Shown here piece after piece: positions 43,678 through 52,965 of a DNA stretch of 64,000 nucleotides. Numbering within the stretch: the first letter of the stretch is position 1; each line of letters starts with the position of its first letter. A model generated the notes under the pieces. It worked only from the letters and a program-made list of their open reading frames with translations. It made no database searches and was not told the DNA's origin. The DNA is from Caballeronia sordidicola (GTDB lineage: Bacteria; Pseudomonadota; Gammaproteobacteria; Burkholderiales; Burkholderiaceae): the NCBI RefSeq assembly GCF_001544455.2, contig NZ_FCOC02000011.1:143971-207970 (forward strand). Direction: 5' to 3'. Both the position numbers and the translations under genes were made by a program.

Positions 43678-44460
43678 ATGGCTATAACACTCAAGTCGCC
43701 CGGCGACATCGAAAAGCTGCGCATTTCCGGGCGCCTCGCCGCAGAAGTTCTTGCCATGATCGGCGAACACGTCAAGCCGGGCGTCACCACGGACGAGCTG
43801 GATGCGATCTGCAACCGCTTCATTGTCGACGAACTGAAGGCGATCCCCGCGAACGTGGGCTACATGGGTTTTACGAAGACCATCTGCACGTCAGTAAATC
43901 ACGTGGTCTGTCACGGCATTCCGAGCGCACGGGAACTGAAGGATGGCGATATCGTCAACATCGATGTCGCGATCATCAAGGACGGTTATTTCGGCGATAC
44001 GAGCCGCATGTATTACGCGGGTGCGCCGAGTCGCGAGGCAAAGCGTCTTTGCGACACAACCTATGAAGCCATGGTTGCCGGCATTCGCTCGGTGCGCCCG
44101 GGCGCGACGCTCGGCGACGTGGGTTACGCGATCCAGACGGTCGCCAACCGCGAGGGTTATTCGATCGTGCGGGAGTATTGCGGTCATGGAATTGGCCGTG
44201 TTTATCATGAAGATCCGCAAGTGCTGCATTACGGACAACCGGGCGCGGGCTTGCGCTTGAAACCGGGCCTTGTTTTTACCATCGAACCTATGGTGAATGC
44301 CGGCCGCGCTGCAACGCAGCAATCGCGCGACGGCTGGACGGTGACAACAAAGGACCGATCGCTTTCCGCGCAGTGGGAACACATGGTCGCCGTCACCGAC
44401 GATGGCTACGAAGTGCTCACGCCTTGGCCCGACGGCACCGGCGAGTATGCGGCGCCGTGA
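43678..44460 (+). CDS. map: Methionine aminopeptidase, type I
   Basis: Removes N-terminal methionine. 260 residues from the ATG at 43678 (MAITLKSPGDIEKLRISGRLAAEVLAMIGEHV). All five metal ligands are present: Asp96 (NIDVAIIKDG), Asp107 (FGDTSRMYY), His170 (CGHGIGRVYHEDPQV), Glu203 (FTIEPMVNAG) and Glu234 (QWEHMVAVTDDG). No N-terminal SEC-C or zinc extension. It is not next to rpsB here, so it may be a second map copy in the genome; that is an inference from the usual proteobacterial map-rpsB arrangement. Confidence 0.95.
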   Translation: MAITLKSPGDIEKLRISGRLAAEVLAMIGEHVKPGVTTDELDAICNRFIVDELKAIPANVGYMGFTKTICTSVNHVVCHGIPSARELKDGDIVNIDVAIIKDGYFGDTSRMYYAGAPSREAKRLCDTTYEAMVAGIRSVRPGATLGDVGYAIQTVANREGYSIVREYCGHGIGRVYHEDPQVLHYGQPGAGLRLKPGLVFTIEPMVNAGRAATQQSRDGWTVTTKDRSLSAQWEHMVAVTDDGYEVLTPWPDGTGEYAAP

Positions 44461-44633
44461 ATACACGGGCGGGCGCCAGAGCACATAGCCTGCAATAATG
44501 ATTTGACTCGTTTGCCCGTTCGGTCGAAGCTACCAAATTAGACGAGCCAGACGAGCCGGCAAAAACAGCCTGAGACATAGCCTAAGAAGACTGCTTAAGA
44601 AGCTTGTGACAAGCTTGAGAGAAAAACACCCGC

Positions 44634-45155
44634 ATGAGTCCTTCACTAACTGTTCACCGGATCGCCGCGCATCAAGGCGCAGTCCTGCGCGAACTTCGCA
44701 CGGCCTCGTTGCGCGAAGCACCGTATGCGTTCGGGGAGACGCTGGAGGAAGCCTTGTCCGCCGATGTCTCGAGCTTCGACGAAACGGCTGATCGCCACGC
44801 GAATTCCGACATCACGGCATCTTTTATTTTGTACACGGAAGGCCATCCCGCAGGTCTTGTCGGTGCGTTCATCGAAGAGGCCGCGGAGCCGCGCGCTTTC
44901 GTTTATGCGTTGTGGGTCGCGCCGGCAGTGCGGCATTTGCGTGGCGGCGAGTTGCTGGTGAATGCCGCGACCCAATGGCTCGCGGAGCGGCGCGTGCACG
45001 ACGTCTTTGCATGGATCGCCGATGGCAATCGCAATGCCATGCGGTTTTATGAGCGCCTGGGTTTTGGTCCGACCGGCGAGCGGCGCCGGATTCCCGCACA
45101 TCCCGAGGAATTCGAGACGCTGCTGGTGCGTCGCGTGGGCGATCGCGCCGCGTAG
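44634..45155 (+). CDS. GNAT-family N-acetyltransferase
   Basis: 173 residues. The acetyl-CoA-binding core is at about residues 88-150: [31 protein letters not shown] then [28 protein letters not shown], where the NxxAxxFYExxGF motif is diagnostic. The acceptor substrate is not evident. The 173 bases before it contain a 9-bp tandem repeat (AGACGAGCC twice) and a small hairpin AAGCTTG-TGA-CAAGCTT. Runs in the same direction as map and minC but is probably a separate unit. Confidence 0.88.
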   Translation: MSPSLTVHRIAAHQGAVLRELRTASLREAPYAFGETLEEALSADVSSFDETADRHANSDITASFILYTEGHPAGLVGAFIEEAAEPRAFVYALWVAPAVRHLRGGELLVNAATQWLAERRVHDVFAWIADGNRNAMRFYERLGFGPTGERRRIPAHPEEFETLLVRRVGDRAA

Positions 45156-45397
45156 TCCCGGACACGTGCATCCGCGCAATTGCCGCAACGGGATGGGCCG
45201 TGCGTGATAACGTGGCCTGTTCGTCCGCTCATGTTCTCTTCGCGGTTCCTCCAAGTTCTTTCTTTCCAGCGGACATCACGCTGCCTGTTGCAAAACGACA
45301 CGACGCTTGCACGGCACCTGTATTGCAGCGGCAATCTGAAATTTTCCTGCTGTCCGCGCTCACGCCTGTAAAATACGCAAAAATTTTGGCTTTACCT

Positions 45398-46153
45398 ATG
45401 TCGCTCAAAAAAACGCCCTTTTTCGAATTGCGCAGCGGCTCTGTCGACACGCTTTTGTTTGTCGTCAAGACTACCGACCTCGACGCGCTGCGCACGGAAC
45501 TCACGCGGCGCTTCGAAGCGACTCCTGAATTTTTTGCGGGCGATACCGTCGCCATCGACGTGCGCCGGCTCGACGCGGGCGATCGTATATCGGTGAGCGA
45601 ACTCGCGGCGTTGCTCGACAGCGTGCGCATGCGTCCTGTCGGCGTGGTGGCGTTGCCGGAGCAGGCGTGGGCGGCTGAAAACGCGTTGCCGTTGCTGGAG
45701 GCCCGCGACCGGCGAGGCGCGCCCAAGCCTTCAGTCGATGCCAACGTCGAAAACACTGAAGCCGTCGCCGTGATCGAAGCGGCAGTCGCGCAAGCGCCGC
45801 CGCCGGGCGCGCCGGCACCGAAGACCACGATCATCGACCGGCCGTTGCGTTCCGGGCAGCAGGTGTACGCGAAGGGCGATCTTGTCGTGCTCGGGCTCGT
45901 GAGCTACGGCGCCGAAGTGATCGCGGAAGGCAACATCCATATTTATGCGCCGTTGCGCGGCCGGGCGCTTGCGGGTGTCCACGGCAATCTCGACGCGCGC
46001 ATTTTCTGCACTTGTCTTGAACCGGAACTGATTTCCATCGCCGGGATTTACAGGACGACGGAAACGCCGCTCACGCCGGATGTTCTGGGCAAGTCGGTGC
46101 AGATCTGGCTCGATGAAGAAAAACTCATGATCGAACCGTTGCGGCTGACCTGA
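45398..46153 (+). CDS. minC: Septum site-determining protein MinC
   Basis: Inhibits FtsZ polymerisation away from mid-cell. 251 residues from the ATG at 45398 ([23 protein letters not shown]). The N-terminal FtsZ-inhibiting domain covers about 1-110. A variable Ala/Pro linker is followed by the C-terminal beta-helix MinC_C (about 145-250) with [43 protein letters not shown] and [19 protein letters not shown]. Followed by minD and minE in the classic order. The frame opens to 45200, but the family start is at 45398. Confidence 0.96.
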   Translation: MSLKKTPFFELRSGSVDTLLFVVKTTDLDALRTELTRRFEATPEFFAGDTVAIDVRRLDAGDRISVSELAALLDSVRMRPVGVVALPEQAWAAENALPLLEARDRRGAPKPSVDANVENTEAVAVIEAAVAQAPPPGAPAPKTTIIDRPLRSGQQVYAKGDLVVLGLVSYGAEVIAEGNIHIYAPLRGRALAGVHGNLDARIFCTCLEPELISIAGIYRTTETPLTPDVLGKSVQIWLDEEKLMIEPLRLT

Positions 46154-46250
46154 GCGGCCTGATCAACATCAGCCAACGCGCGCCTGATGGGGACGGCGCG
46201 CATCAGGACGGCATGCCAGCGGATTTAATGGACGAACACAAGGTACAGGA

Positions 46251-47066
46251 ATGGCAAAAATCATTGTGGTGACTTCGGGCAAGGGCGGCGTCGGCAAGAC
46301 GACCACCAGCGCGAGCTTCGCATCGGCCCTCGCATTGCGCGGGCACAAGACGGCCGTGATCGACTTCGACGTCGGCCTGCGCAATCTCGATCTCATCATG
46401 GGCTGCGAACGCCGCGTGGTGTATGACCTCATTAATGTGATCCAGGGTGAAGCGAACCTGAACCAGGCGCTGATCAAGGACAAGAAGTGCGAGAACCTGT
46501 TCATCCTGCCGGCTTCGCAAACGCGCGACAAAGACGCGCTTACGCAAGACGGCGTGGAGAAGGTCATCAACGACCTGATCGCGATGGACTTCGAATACAT
46601 TGTCTGCGACTCGCCGGCCGGGATTGAGTCGGGCGCGCTGCTCGCCATGCATTTCGCCGACGAAGCGCTGATCGTGACGAACCCGGAAGTGTCGTCGGTG
46701 CGTGATTCGGATCGCATTCTCGGCATTTTGTCGTCGAAGACGAAGCGTGCTATTGAAGGCAAGGAACCGGTCAAGGAACACTTGCTGATCACTCGCTACA
46801 ACCCGAAGCGCGTGAGCGAAGGCGAGATGCTGTCGCTCACCGACATCCAGGAAATCCTGCGCATCGATCTGATTGGCGTGATTCCGGAGTCGGAAGCGGT
46901 GCTGCATGCGTCGAACCAGGGTTTGCCGGCCGTGCACCTCGATGGCACTGACGTGGCTGAAGCGTACAAGGACATCGTCTCGCGCTTTCTTGGCGAGGAA
47001 AAGTCCCTGCGCTTCACCGACTATCAGAAGCCAGGTCTGTTGCAACGCATCTTCGGCAACAAGTAA
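46251..47066 (+). CDS. minD: Septum site-determining protein MinD
   Basis: ParA/MinD-type membrane ATPase that oscillates pole to pole and carries MinC. 271 residues. Deviant Walker A is SGKGGVGKTTTSASFASA (about 9-27), with FDVGLRNLDLIMGCERRVVYD and the nucleotide segment CDSPAGIESGALLAM. The C-terminal amphipathic membrane-targeting helix is QKPGLLQRIFGNK. AGGA precedes the ATG at 46251. Confidence 0.98.
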   Translation: MAKIIVVTSGKGGVGKTTTSASFASALALRGHKTAVIDFDVGLRNLDLIMGCERRVVYDLINVIQGEANLNQALIKDKKCENLFILPASQTRDKDALTQDGVEKVINDLIAMDFEYIVCDSPAGIESGALLAMHFADEALIVTNPEVSSVRDSDRILGILSSKTKRAIEGKEPVKEHLLITRYNPKRVSEGEMLSLTDIQEILRIDLIGVIPESEAVLHASNQGLPAVHLDGTDVAEAYKDIVSRFLGEEKSLRFTDYQKPGLLQRIFGNK

Positions 47067-47075
47067 GGGGACGCA

Positions 47076-47330
47076 ATGTCGATTCTTTCGTTTTTGCTGG
47101 GCGAGAAAAAGAAGTCCGCTTCGGTCGCGAAGGAACGCTTGCAGTTGATCATCGCGCACGAGCGCGCGGGTGGCCAGCCGGCCGCTGATTATCTGCCGGC
47201 GTTGCAACGAGAACTCGTTGCCGTGATTTCCAAGTATGTGAAGATCTCAAGCGACGATATTCGCGTGAGCCTGGAACGCCAGGACGATCTGGAAGTGCTC
47301 GAGGTGAAGATCGAGATTCCATCGGTCTGA
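47076..47330 (+). CDS. minE: Cell-division topological specificity factor MinE
   Basis: 84 residues. The N-terminal part ([30 protein letters not shown]) releases MinD from the membrane by stimulating its ATPase. The C-terminal topological domain follows with [25 protein letters not shown]. It lies 9 nt after minD with AGGGGA upstream. A terminator follows at 47361-47395. Confidence 0.97.
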   Translation: MSILSFLLGEKKKSASVAKERLQLIIAHERAGGQPAADYLPALQRELVAVISKYVKISSDDIRVSLERQDDLEVLEVKIEIPSV

Positions 47331-47360
47331 CGTATTTGATGTCACCTCAAAGCGGGTGAG

Positions 47361-47395
47361 AAAGCCGGAATCGATGTCTGATTCCGGTTTTCGCG
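47361..47395 (+). terminator. Terminator of the minCDE operon
   Basis: Stem CCGGAATC (47365-47372) / GATTCCGG (47380-47387), extended by one G-T and A-T pairs, then TTTT. It lies 31 nt past the minE stop. Confidence 0.85.
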
Positions 47396-47574
47396 TTTCT
47401 GCGGTTTACCGTTTGCGTGCGCGGAGTTATTGGGCGATGCCGAATTACATCAATATTCGGTTGCAGTTTAGCCATCGCCGTTACATGGGATTTGTCGGCT
47501 AAAGCGCGGGTTCGCGCATTGATTGGGTATCGCTGCATCGTTTCGTGTGCTGCGACTCACTCGAGAGGCCGATC

Positions 47575-47880
47575 ATGAAAATTCGTTTGTTAATCGCCCA
47601 GGCGGCCATTGTCATGGCCGGTGTTGCCGCTGTCGCGGGAAGTGCGTCGGCCGAAGTCATCATCGTGGCGCCGAATGCGCCGCCGCCAGTTCGCGTGGAA
47701 GTCGCGCCGCCGGCGCGCGCCGGTTATGTGTGGGATCAGGGCCATTGGCGCTGGGAGCACGGGCAGTACGTGTGGAATCCGGGGCATTGGCAAGTCGAAC
47801 GCGTGGGATATCACTGGGTGCCGGGACATTGGGTCGCGCGTCGCGGTGCGTGGCGATATATGCCGGGGCACTGGGCCTGA
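47575..47880 (+). CDS. Exported YXWGXW/GHW-repeat small protein
   Basis: 101 residues from the ATG at 47575, with GAGAGG upstream. Signal peptide to about residue 26 (cleavage ASA|E). The mature part is proline-rich and then contains four tandem aromatic repeats ending in GHW: YVWDQGHW, YVWNPGHW, YHWVPGHW and WRYMPGHW. This is the pattern of YXWGXW-repeat envelope proteins common in Burkholderiaceae, whose function is unknown. The open frame starts earlier (47545), but the ribosome-binding site decides 47575. A small lipoprotein follows. Confidence 0.85.
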   Translation: MKIRLLIAQAAIVMAGVAAVAGSASAEVIIVAPNAPPPVRVEVAPPARAGYVWDQGHWRWEHGQYVWNPGHWQVERVGYHWVPGHWVARRGAWRYMPGHWA

Positions 47881-47964
47881 GGTTTATCGCTCGCCCGTGC
47901 GTTCGTTTAACCCCATGACGCGACGGGCGGCCAGTCACATGCCGCCCGCGCACCGGAGCTTCAG

Positions 47965-48078
47965 ATGAAAACGAAACTGCTGATCGTCACCTTGCTCGCG
48001 ACCTTGCTTGGCGGTTGTATCGTCGTGCCGGCGCATTCTTATGCGTACCGGCCGGCAGCGCGGGTCTACGTCTATTGA
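47965..48078 (+). CDS. 37-residue small lipoprotein
   Basis: Reads MKTKLLIVTLLATLLGGC, then IVVPAHSYAYRPAARVYVY. A basic start, a hydrophobic core and a lipobox LLGGC (Cys18) make a clean lipoprotein signal. The mature part is only 20 residues and rich in tyrosine and arginine. GGAG (47955-47958) lies 6 nt upstream of the ATG. It is 84 nt past the GHW-repeat gene and ends 3 nt before the convergent chloride-channel gene. Probably co-transcribed with the GHW-repeat gene; similar Tyr-rich tiny lipoproteins occur in the family, function unknown. Confidence 0.75.
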   Translation: MKTKLLIVTLLATLLGGCIVVPAHSYAYRPAARVYVY

Positions 48079-48081
48079 GTT

Positions 48082-49458
48082 TTATTTGGTCGCAGGCTCT
48101 TCTGCATCGACGGGCGTTTCAGTTTCAGGCACTTCAGGAGACGCTCGCGGCACGGGCAACGGCAACGGCGTCATGTAACGCTGGGCGAGCGCTTCGTACA
48201 ACGGCGGCGCGAAAAAGCGCGACACGCGGCTCGCGATCAATGCCGTTGCCATGAGCGAGATCACCAGCGCGTGGCCGTCGATCATTTCCATGACGATCAC
48301 GAACGACATGATCGGCGACTGCGTGACGGCCGCGAGATAACCGACCATGCCGAGCGCGATCAGCATCGACAACTGCATGTCGCCGAATACCATGTGCAGC
48401 ACGTTGCCGAAACCCGCGCCAATGGAAAGCGAAGGCGCGAAAATGCCGCCGGGAATGCCGGGCAGATATGAGCCGATCATCGATACCATCTTGAGCAGCG
48501 GGTAGAACACCGAGAGATGTTCGTGCCCTTCCAGCAGACCTCGCGCTTCGGCGTAGCCGCTGCCGAACGTGGTGCCGCCTGAAACCAGCCCCACAATCGC
48601 GATGATCAAGCCGCACACCATGGCGAACACGACCGGCTTGGACGCATGCAGTTCGCGCAAGCGCGCGGGAATCCATCTCGATGTATTGAGCAGGAGCCAG
48701 CAGAACAAGCCGCCCGCGATACCCGTCACGACCGCCGTCAGCACTACGGCGACCGCGAGCAAACTGGGAAAATGCGCGCCGACGCTGATGGTTCCGAAAT
48801 ACGTGTAGTTGCCGTTCAGGCCCAACGCAACAATGCCCGCGAGGATGATCGCGGTGATCAGCACGCCGCTCGTGCGCGCTTCGAAGCTGCGCGTCAGCTC
48901 TTCAATGGCGAAGACAATGCCCGCCAACGGCGTATTGAATGCCGCCGATAACCCCGCCGCCGCGCCCGCGAGTACAAGCTGCCGTTCTATGCGCGCATTG
49001 GATCGAGGGAACAGGCGGCGAAGGTTGTACATCAGCGCTGCGCCGACCTGCACGGTCGGACCTTCGCGGCCGATGGTGAAACCGCCGAGTATCGCCAGGA
49101 AGGAGATGCCGATCTTGGCGGCCACAATGCCTGGCGACAACAGCCGCGTTCCAAGCCCTGGCGGACTATGCAGCACGGCGATAACCTGCGGAATGCCACT
49201 ACCTTCGGAGCCGCGAAAAAACCTGCGCGTGAGCCAGACCGACAGCGCGGCGACGGCTGGCGTTAGGATCAGCGGCAGCCACACGTGGTCGTGCTGAACC
49301 AGGCGGAACGTGTTGTAACCCCAGTCGATGAGTCTTGCATAAAGCACCGCCACAAGTCCCACCACGATCGCGCCGACCCAGAAAATGCCGTATCGATGCC
49401 AGATACTGCGCGCGCGCCGGACAGTGCGGCGGGGAAGAGAACGGAGCACTCGATTCAT
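48082..49458 (-). CDS. ClC-type voltage-gated chloride channel/antiporter
   Basis: 458 residues from the ATG at 49458 (MNRVLRSLPRRTVRRARSIWHR). Selectivity-filter motifs of the ClC family are present: EGSGIPQV (GSGIP), GGFTIGREGPTVQVG with the gating glutamate, and GGTTFGSGYAEA in the later helices. There are no C-terminal CBS domains, as in short bacterial ClCs. About sixteen to eighteen hydrophobic segments fit the fold. Whether it is a channel or a Cl-/H+ antiporter cannot be concluded. The frame opens to 49728, through the region that contains an upstream terminator, so the later start is preferred. Confidence 0.93.
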   Translation of the reverse strand: MNRVLRSLPRRTVRRARSIWHRYGIFWVGAIVVGLVAVLYARLIDWGYNTFRLVQHDHVWLPLILTPAVAALSVWLTRRFFRGSEGSGIPQVIAVLHSPPGLGTRLLSPGIVAAKIGISFLAILGGFTIGREGPTVQVGAALMYNLRRLFPRSNARIERQLVLAGAAAGLSAAFNTPLAGIVFAIEELTRSFEARTSGVLITAIILAGIVALGLNGNYTYFGTISVGAHFPSLLAVAVVLTAVVTGIAGGLFCWLLLNTSRWIPARLRELHASKPVVFAMVCGLIIAIVGLVSGGTTFGSGYAEARGLLEGHEHLSVFYPLLKMVSMIGSYLPGIPGGIFAPSLSIGAGFGNVLHMVFGDMQLSMLIALGMVGYLAAVTQSPIMSFVIVMEMIDGHALVISLMATALIASRVSRFFAPPLYEALAQRYMTPLPLPVPRASPEVPETETPVDAEEPATK

Positions 49459-49810
49459 GAGCAATAAGCCACGCGACCGGCTTTTGGCAAAGCGGTGATT
49501 ATAACGACGCGCGTAACGAGAATCTGGATCGGTCGCCAATATCCATTGAGAGCAAAACAGAACGAATAGGGCAATATCAGCCGATAAAAGAAAAATGGGA
49601 CGCCAGCCATCAGCCTGCGTCCCATAAACGCTCTTGTCGGGGTGGCAAGAGCGGAGAGAATGTCGAAAGCAAAACGCAATGCCACATTTGGCGATTTGTA
49701 TAACGCGCAAACGTTTGAACAAACGCACAGGGCTAATGAAAGATTTATCGGCTAGTGTTAGAGAGTTCCGAATGTGCGGCGGTGTTTACTTCAAACGTAG
49801 CGGGAGATTT
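49459..49810. other. Intergenic stretch between the ClC gene and the small membrane protein gene
   Basis: 352 bases without a supported protein gene. It holds a strong minus-strand terminator (49585-49625), a small hairpin CTCTTG / CAAGAG (49631-49651), and the palindrome CGTTTG-AA-CAAACG (49712-49725). The part 49630-49810 is comparatively AT-rich. It may be the 3' UTR of the 59-residue gene or a small RNA. Confidence 0.5.
49585..49625 (-). terminator. Minus-strand rho-independent terminator upstream of the ClC gene
   Basis: Perfect stem ATGGGACGC (49595-49603) / GCGTCCCAT (49617-49625). On the minus strand it is followed by TTTTTCTTTT. It ends a transcript entering from the right, about 190 nt after the stop of the 59-residue membrane protein gene. 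Confidence 0.85.
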
Positions 49811-49990
49811 TCAGCTCGTGACTAGCTCAAAAGTGACCACGGCTGCAATGGCGCCCAGATTGGCAATCAGCGCCTCAAGCACAATGCCGCGCCAGCTCGT
49901 CGTCCGGAAACGCACAGCCAGCATGAGTGCGCTGAATAAGGCGATAGCAATCATCGCGACAACGTGGGCACTGTGAAGATGAATCCGCAC
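49811..49990 (-). CDS. Small two-helix membrane protein of unknown function
   Basis: 59 residues from a GTG at 49990 that has GAGG 5 nt upstream. Two hydrophobic segments, HVVAMIAIALFSALMLAVRF and IVLEALIANLGAIAAVVTFEL, are separated by a short polar loop (RTTSWRG), a hairpin-type membrane protein. No family recognised. It ends with a TGA at 49811. The longer minus frame through 51139 is a shadow of the opgC-like gene; a plus-strand frame at 49755-49976 has no ribosome-binding site. Terminated about 190 nt downstream. Confidence 0.55.
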   Translation of the reverse strand: MRIHLHSAHVVAMIAIALFSALMLAVRFRTTSWRGIVLEALIANLGAIAAVVTFELVTS

Positions 49991-50239
49991 GATTGCCTCA
50001 TTTATGTGCAAAGTTTTTTCGAGTATAGACAGCGAGCGCCGGTACGCAAGTTGCGATTCTCCGGAAAAGATCAACGCCGCAGCCGTTCTAGCGTTAAGCG
50101 AATAATCTGACGGGAATTTTTGGAAGACATCTAGTACTAACCCGAGTTTGAACTGAACCCGCAAATTTGACCGGATTTGGCTGCCATTTGGTCTCTTTCG
50201 TATTTCTTGCAGACACGTTATTTCTTCGGAGTTGCATTC

Positions 50240-51373
50240 ATGAGTTCGCCGAATCGCCGTTCCCTTGAAGTCGATTTCTTTCGGGGACTCGTGCTGCTCG
50301 TGATTGCCGTGGATCACATCTCCGGAAGCGTCTTGTCCCGCTTCACGCTTCATAGCTATGCGTTTTGCGATTCCGCCGAAGTATTCGTGTTCCTTGGCGG
50401 CTATGCGTCGGCTGCCGCCTATACGTCGATAGAGACGAGCCGCAGTCACACTGCCGCTTGCAGACGGTTCCTCAAGCGTAGTTGGGAAATCTATCGCGCG
50501 TATCTGTTTACGGCCGTGATGATGTTGCTGGGCGGCGCATTGCTCATGTGGTTGCGGGTCGATACGCCCATGCTGCAAATCACCGAATGGCCGGCGTTCC
50601 TGGCGCGTCCGCTCGGCCTTTCGTTCGATATCGCCACGTTGCGGCATCAGCCATATTTGTCGTCGGTGTTGCCGATGTACGCCATGTTCGCGCTCGCCGT
50701 ACCTTTTGTCGTGCCGCTTGCACAGCGCAAACCTGTTGTCGTGCTGTTCGGCAGCCTGGGCATGTGGCTGTTTGCGTCGTCGCTCGCGCAATGGCTGCCT
50801 TCCGCCTACGCCGAAGGCTGGTCGTTCAACCCGTTCGCGTGGCAACTGATGTTCGCGCTGGGAATACTTTCGCGCGTCCAGCCGATCAGCGCGGAATTCC
50901 ACAACTCGAAAACGGCGCGCTGGCTGACGCGTGCCGCCATTGTCGTGTTCCTGACGTTCGCTTTTGCCAAGCTGTTCCTCGAGACGCAGGCGCCGCCCGG
51001 ATACATGAAGCAGAACCTCGCGACGCTGCGCATCGTGAGTTTTGTCGTGGTCGCGTGGCTGTTTGCACAAGCGGTCCATGCAGGCTGGATTCGCGCGATC
51101 GCTCAGGCTTTGCCCAGCGTGGTGAATGTGGGCAAACAAGGGCTTGTCTGTTTTATCGCGGGCGCGTGCATGTCGCTTGTCATCGACACAGCTTTGCGCG
51201 TGGTCTCGCTCGGCTCATACCAGTGGATGGCGGGATTGGGCGGCGACGCCGTAGCGATTGGCAGCCTGATCTGGCTCGCCGCCTTCTGGCGTGACAGGAA
51301 GGAGGCGCAGCGTACTCGGGTGCCCAAGCATCCCGCCGTGCCGGCGCATATGGCTAACCGGCGGGATCAGTAA
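50240..51373 (+). CDS. OpgC-domain membrane acyltransferase-like protein
   Basis: 377 residues from the ATG at 50240 with GGAG 8 nt upstream. About ten membrane helices. The start RRSLEVDFFRGLVLLVIAVDHISGS and AFCDSAEVFVFLGGYASAAAY are characteristic of the OpgC family, whose founding member transfers succinyl groups onto osmoregulated periplasmic glucans. The conserved early Asp and His (DFFRG, DHI) are present. Substrate is unproven, and no opgGH genes are in the window. It is close to, and convergent with, the MFS gene at 51383. Confidence 0.85.
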   Translation: MSSPNRRSLEVDFFRGLVLLVIAVDHISGSVLSRFTLHSYAFCDSAEVFVFLGGYASAAAYTSIETSRSHTAACRRFLKRSWEIYRAYLFTAVMMLLGGALLMWLRVDTPMLQITEWPAFLARPLGLSFDIATLRHQPYLSSVLPMYAMFALAVPFVVPLAQRKPVVVLFGSLGMWLFASSLAQWLPSAYAEGWSFNPFAWQLMFALGILSRVQPISAEFHNSKTARWLTRAAIVVFLTFAFAKLFLETQAPPGYMKQNLATLRIVSFVVVAWLFAQAVHAGWIRAIAQALPSVVNVGKQGLVCFIAGACMSLVIDTALRVVSLGSYQWMAGLGGDAVAIGSLIWLAAFWRDRKEAQRTRVPKHPAVPAHMANRRDQ

Positions 51374-51382
51374 CGTGCGGAG

Positions 51383-52690
51383 TTAAAGCTTGATTTCCCG
51401 TGTCTCGCGCATACAGAGCACGCCGATCAGGCTGATCGCCGCCGCCACCGAAACATAGCCGCCGACCCACGTCAGGCCGCCGCGATTCGCCAGCAATTGC
51501 GCAATGTAAGGCGCCACCGACGCACCCAGAATCCCGCCCAGGTTGTACGCCACGCCTGCGCCCGTGTAGCGCACGTTGGTCGGGAACAACTCAGGCAGGA
51601 GCGCGCCCATGGGGGCGAACGTCACGCCCATCAGGAACAGTTCCATGGTCAGGAACAGCGCGACTGAAGCCGTGTTGCCGCTGCCGAGCAACGGCGCCAT
51701 CGCGAAACCGGAGGCGATCGCTGCGATGCAACCCACGATCAGCACCGGACGGCGGCCGAATTTATCGCTGGCGAGCGCGGACAGCGGCGTGGCAATGGCC
51801 ATGAAAACCACGGCGAAGCACAACAGGCCCAGGAATTTCTCACGCGTGAAATGCAGTGTCGACACGCCGTATGAAAGCGAGAAGACCGTCGAGATATAAA
51901 AGAGCGTATAGCAGACGATCATCGCGATCGCGCCAAGCAGCGTGGGCCCGAGATAGCGGCTCAGCAGCGTTGCCACGGGCACGCGCACACGCTCATGCTT
52001 TTCCACCGCCGCACGAAACGCTGGCGTTTCCGCGATTTTCAGGCGCACGTAGAGGCCGAGCACCACCAGCACCGCGCTCACAATAAACGGCACGCGCCAG
52101 CCCCAACTGCGGAATTGTTCGTCGGTGAGGGAAAGCGCCAGGCCGAAAAACAAGCCGTTCGATGCCAGAAATCCCACCGACGGCCCCAGTTGCGGGAACA
52201 TTCCAAACCAGCCGCGCTTGCCCTGCGGTGCATATTCGGTTGCGAGAAGCGCAGCGCCGCCCCATTCGCCGCCCAGGCCGATGCCTTGTCCGAATCGCAG
52301 GATGCACAGCAGCACCGGCGCCAGGCTGCCAATGGACGCATAACCCGGCACGAAGCCGATCAGCGTCGTGGAAACGCCCATGACCAGAAGGGACGCGACC
52401 AGCGTCGATTTTCGTCCGATCCGGTCGCCGAAATGGCCGAACACGAACGAGCCGATTGGCCGGGCGATAAACGCGATGCCGAACGTCACAAACGCCGACA
52501 ACGCTTGCGCAGCGGGCGAGCTATGCGGGAAAAAGACCGGTCCGATAACGAGCGCGGCGGCTGTGGCATAGACATAAAAGTCATAGAACTCGATTGCCGT
52601 ACCGATAAAACTCGCGAAAATGACGCGGGCACTGCTCATTTTGGCGTCGCTCGCGGGCGATGCAGGCAGTGAAGGTGAAGCTGACGACAT
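51383..52690 (-). CDS. MFS transporter, metabolite:H+ symporter (MHS) family
   Basis: 435 residues, twelve membrane helices. The MHS group is recognised by the start ARVIFASFIGTAIEFYDFYVYATAAALVIGPVFFP and the motif FGHFGDRIGRKSTLVASLLVMG between helices 2 and 3, then FGQGIGLGGEWGGAALLATEYAP. Family members (ShiA, ProP, KgtP, YhjE) carry shikimate, compatible solutes or dicarboxylates; the substrate here cannot be fixed. The ATG at 52690 has GGAGA upstream. Only 9 bp from the convergent OpgC-like gene. Confidence 0.9.
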   Translation of the reverse strand: MSSASPSLPASPASDAKMSSARVIFASFIGTAIEFYDFYVYATAAALVIGPVFFPHSSPAAQALSAFVTFGIAFIARPIGSFVFGHFGDRIGRKSTLVASLLVMGVSTTLIGFVPGYASIGSLAPVLLCILRFGQGIGLGGEWGGAALLATEYAPQGKRGWFGMFPQLGPSVGFLASNGLFFGLALSLTDEQFRSWGWRVPFIVSAVLVVLGLYVRLKIAETPAFRAAVEKHERVRVPVATLLSRYLGPTLLGAIAMIVCYTLFYISTVFSLSYGVSTLHFTREKFLGLLCFAVVFMAIATPLSALASDKFGRRPVLIVGCIAAIASGFAMAPLLGSGNTASVALFLTMELFLMGVTFAPMGALLPELFPTNVRYTGAGVAYNLGGILGASVAPYIAQLLANRGGLTWVGGYVSVAAAISLIGVLCMRETREIKL

Positions 52691-52965
52691 GGCGTCTCCG
52701 TTTTGGCCATCGCGCGCGGTTGTACGCGCTGCGGGACATTTCGATTAAGCGAACGAGGCGAACAAGCCAGATGGGGCAAGCAGACTGCGTCGACCTGCGC
52801 ATGGGTGCGTCGCGGTATCGAGCGGGCGGGCGCATCGCACGGGCGCCGGTTGGGCGACCACGATGGCTTGGCCGGCGTGGCCGGCGAAAAGGGGTATCGA
52901 AAATTATAACGAGCACGGGTCGCGACCGGCAAGGAACTGTTTCTATAAGTGCGACGAAAGTTCCA

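Noticed and set aside
42061..43700. Integrated island using tRNA-Ser(CGA) as attachment site
   Set aside because: No integrase and no second copy of the tRNA 3' end were seen; a strong terminator directly follows the tRNA.
49755..49976. 73-codon plus-strand frame overlapping the small membrane protein
   Set aside because: No ribosome-binding site and Ala/Ser/Thr composition typical of a shadow; the minus-strand frame has a good ribosome-binding site and two clean hydrophobic helices.
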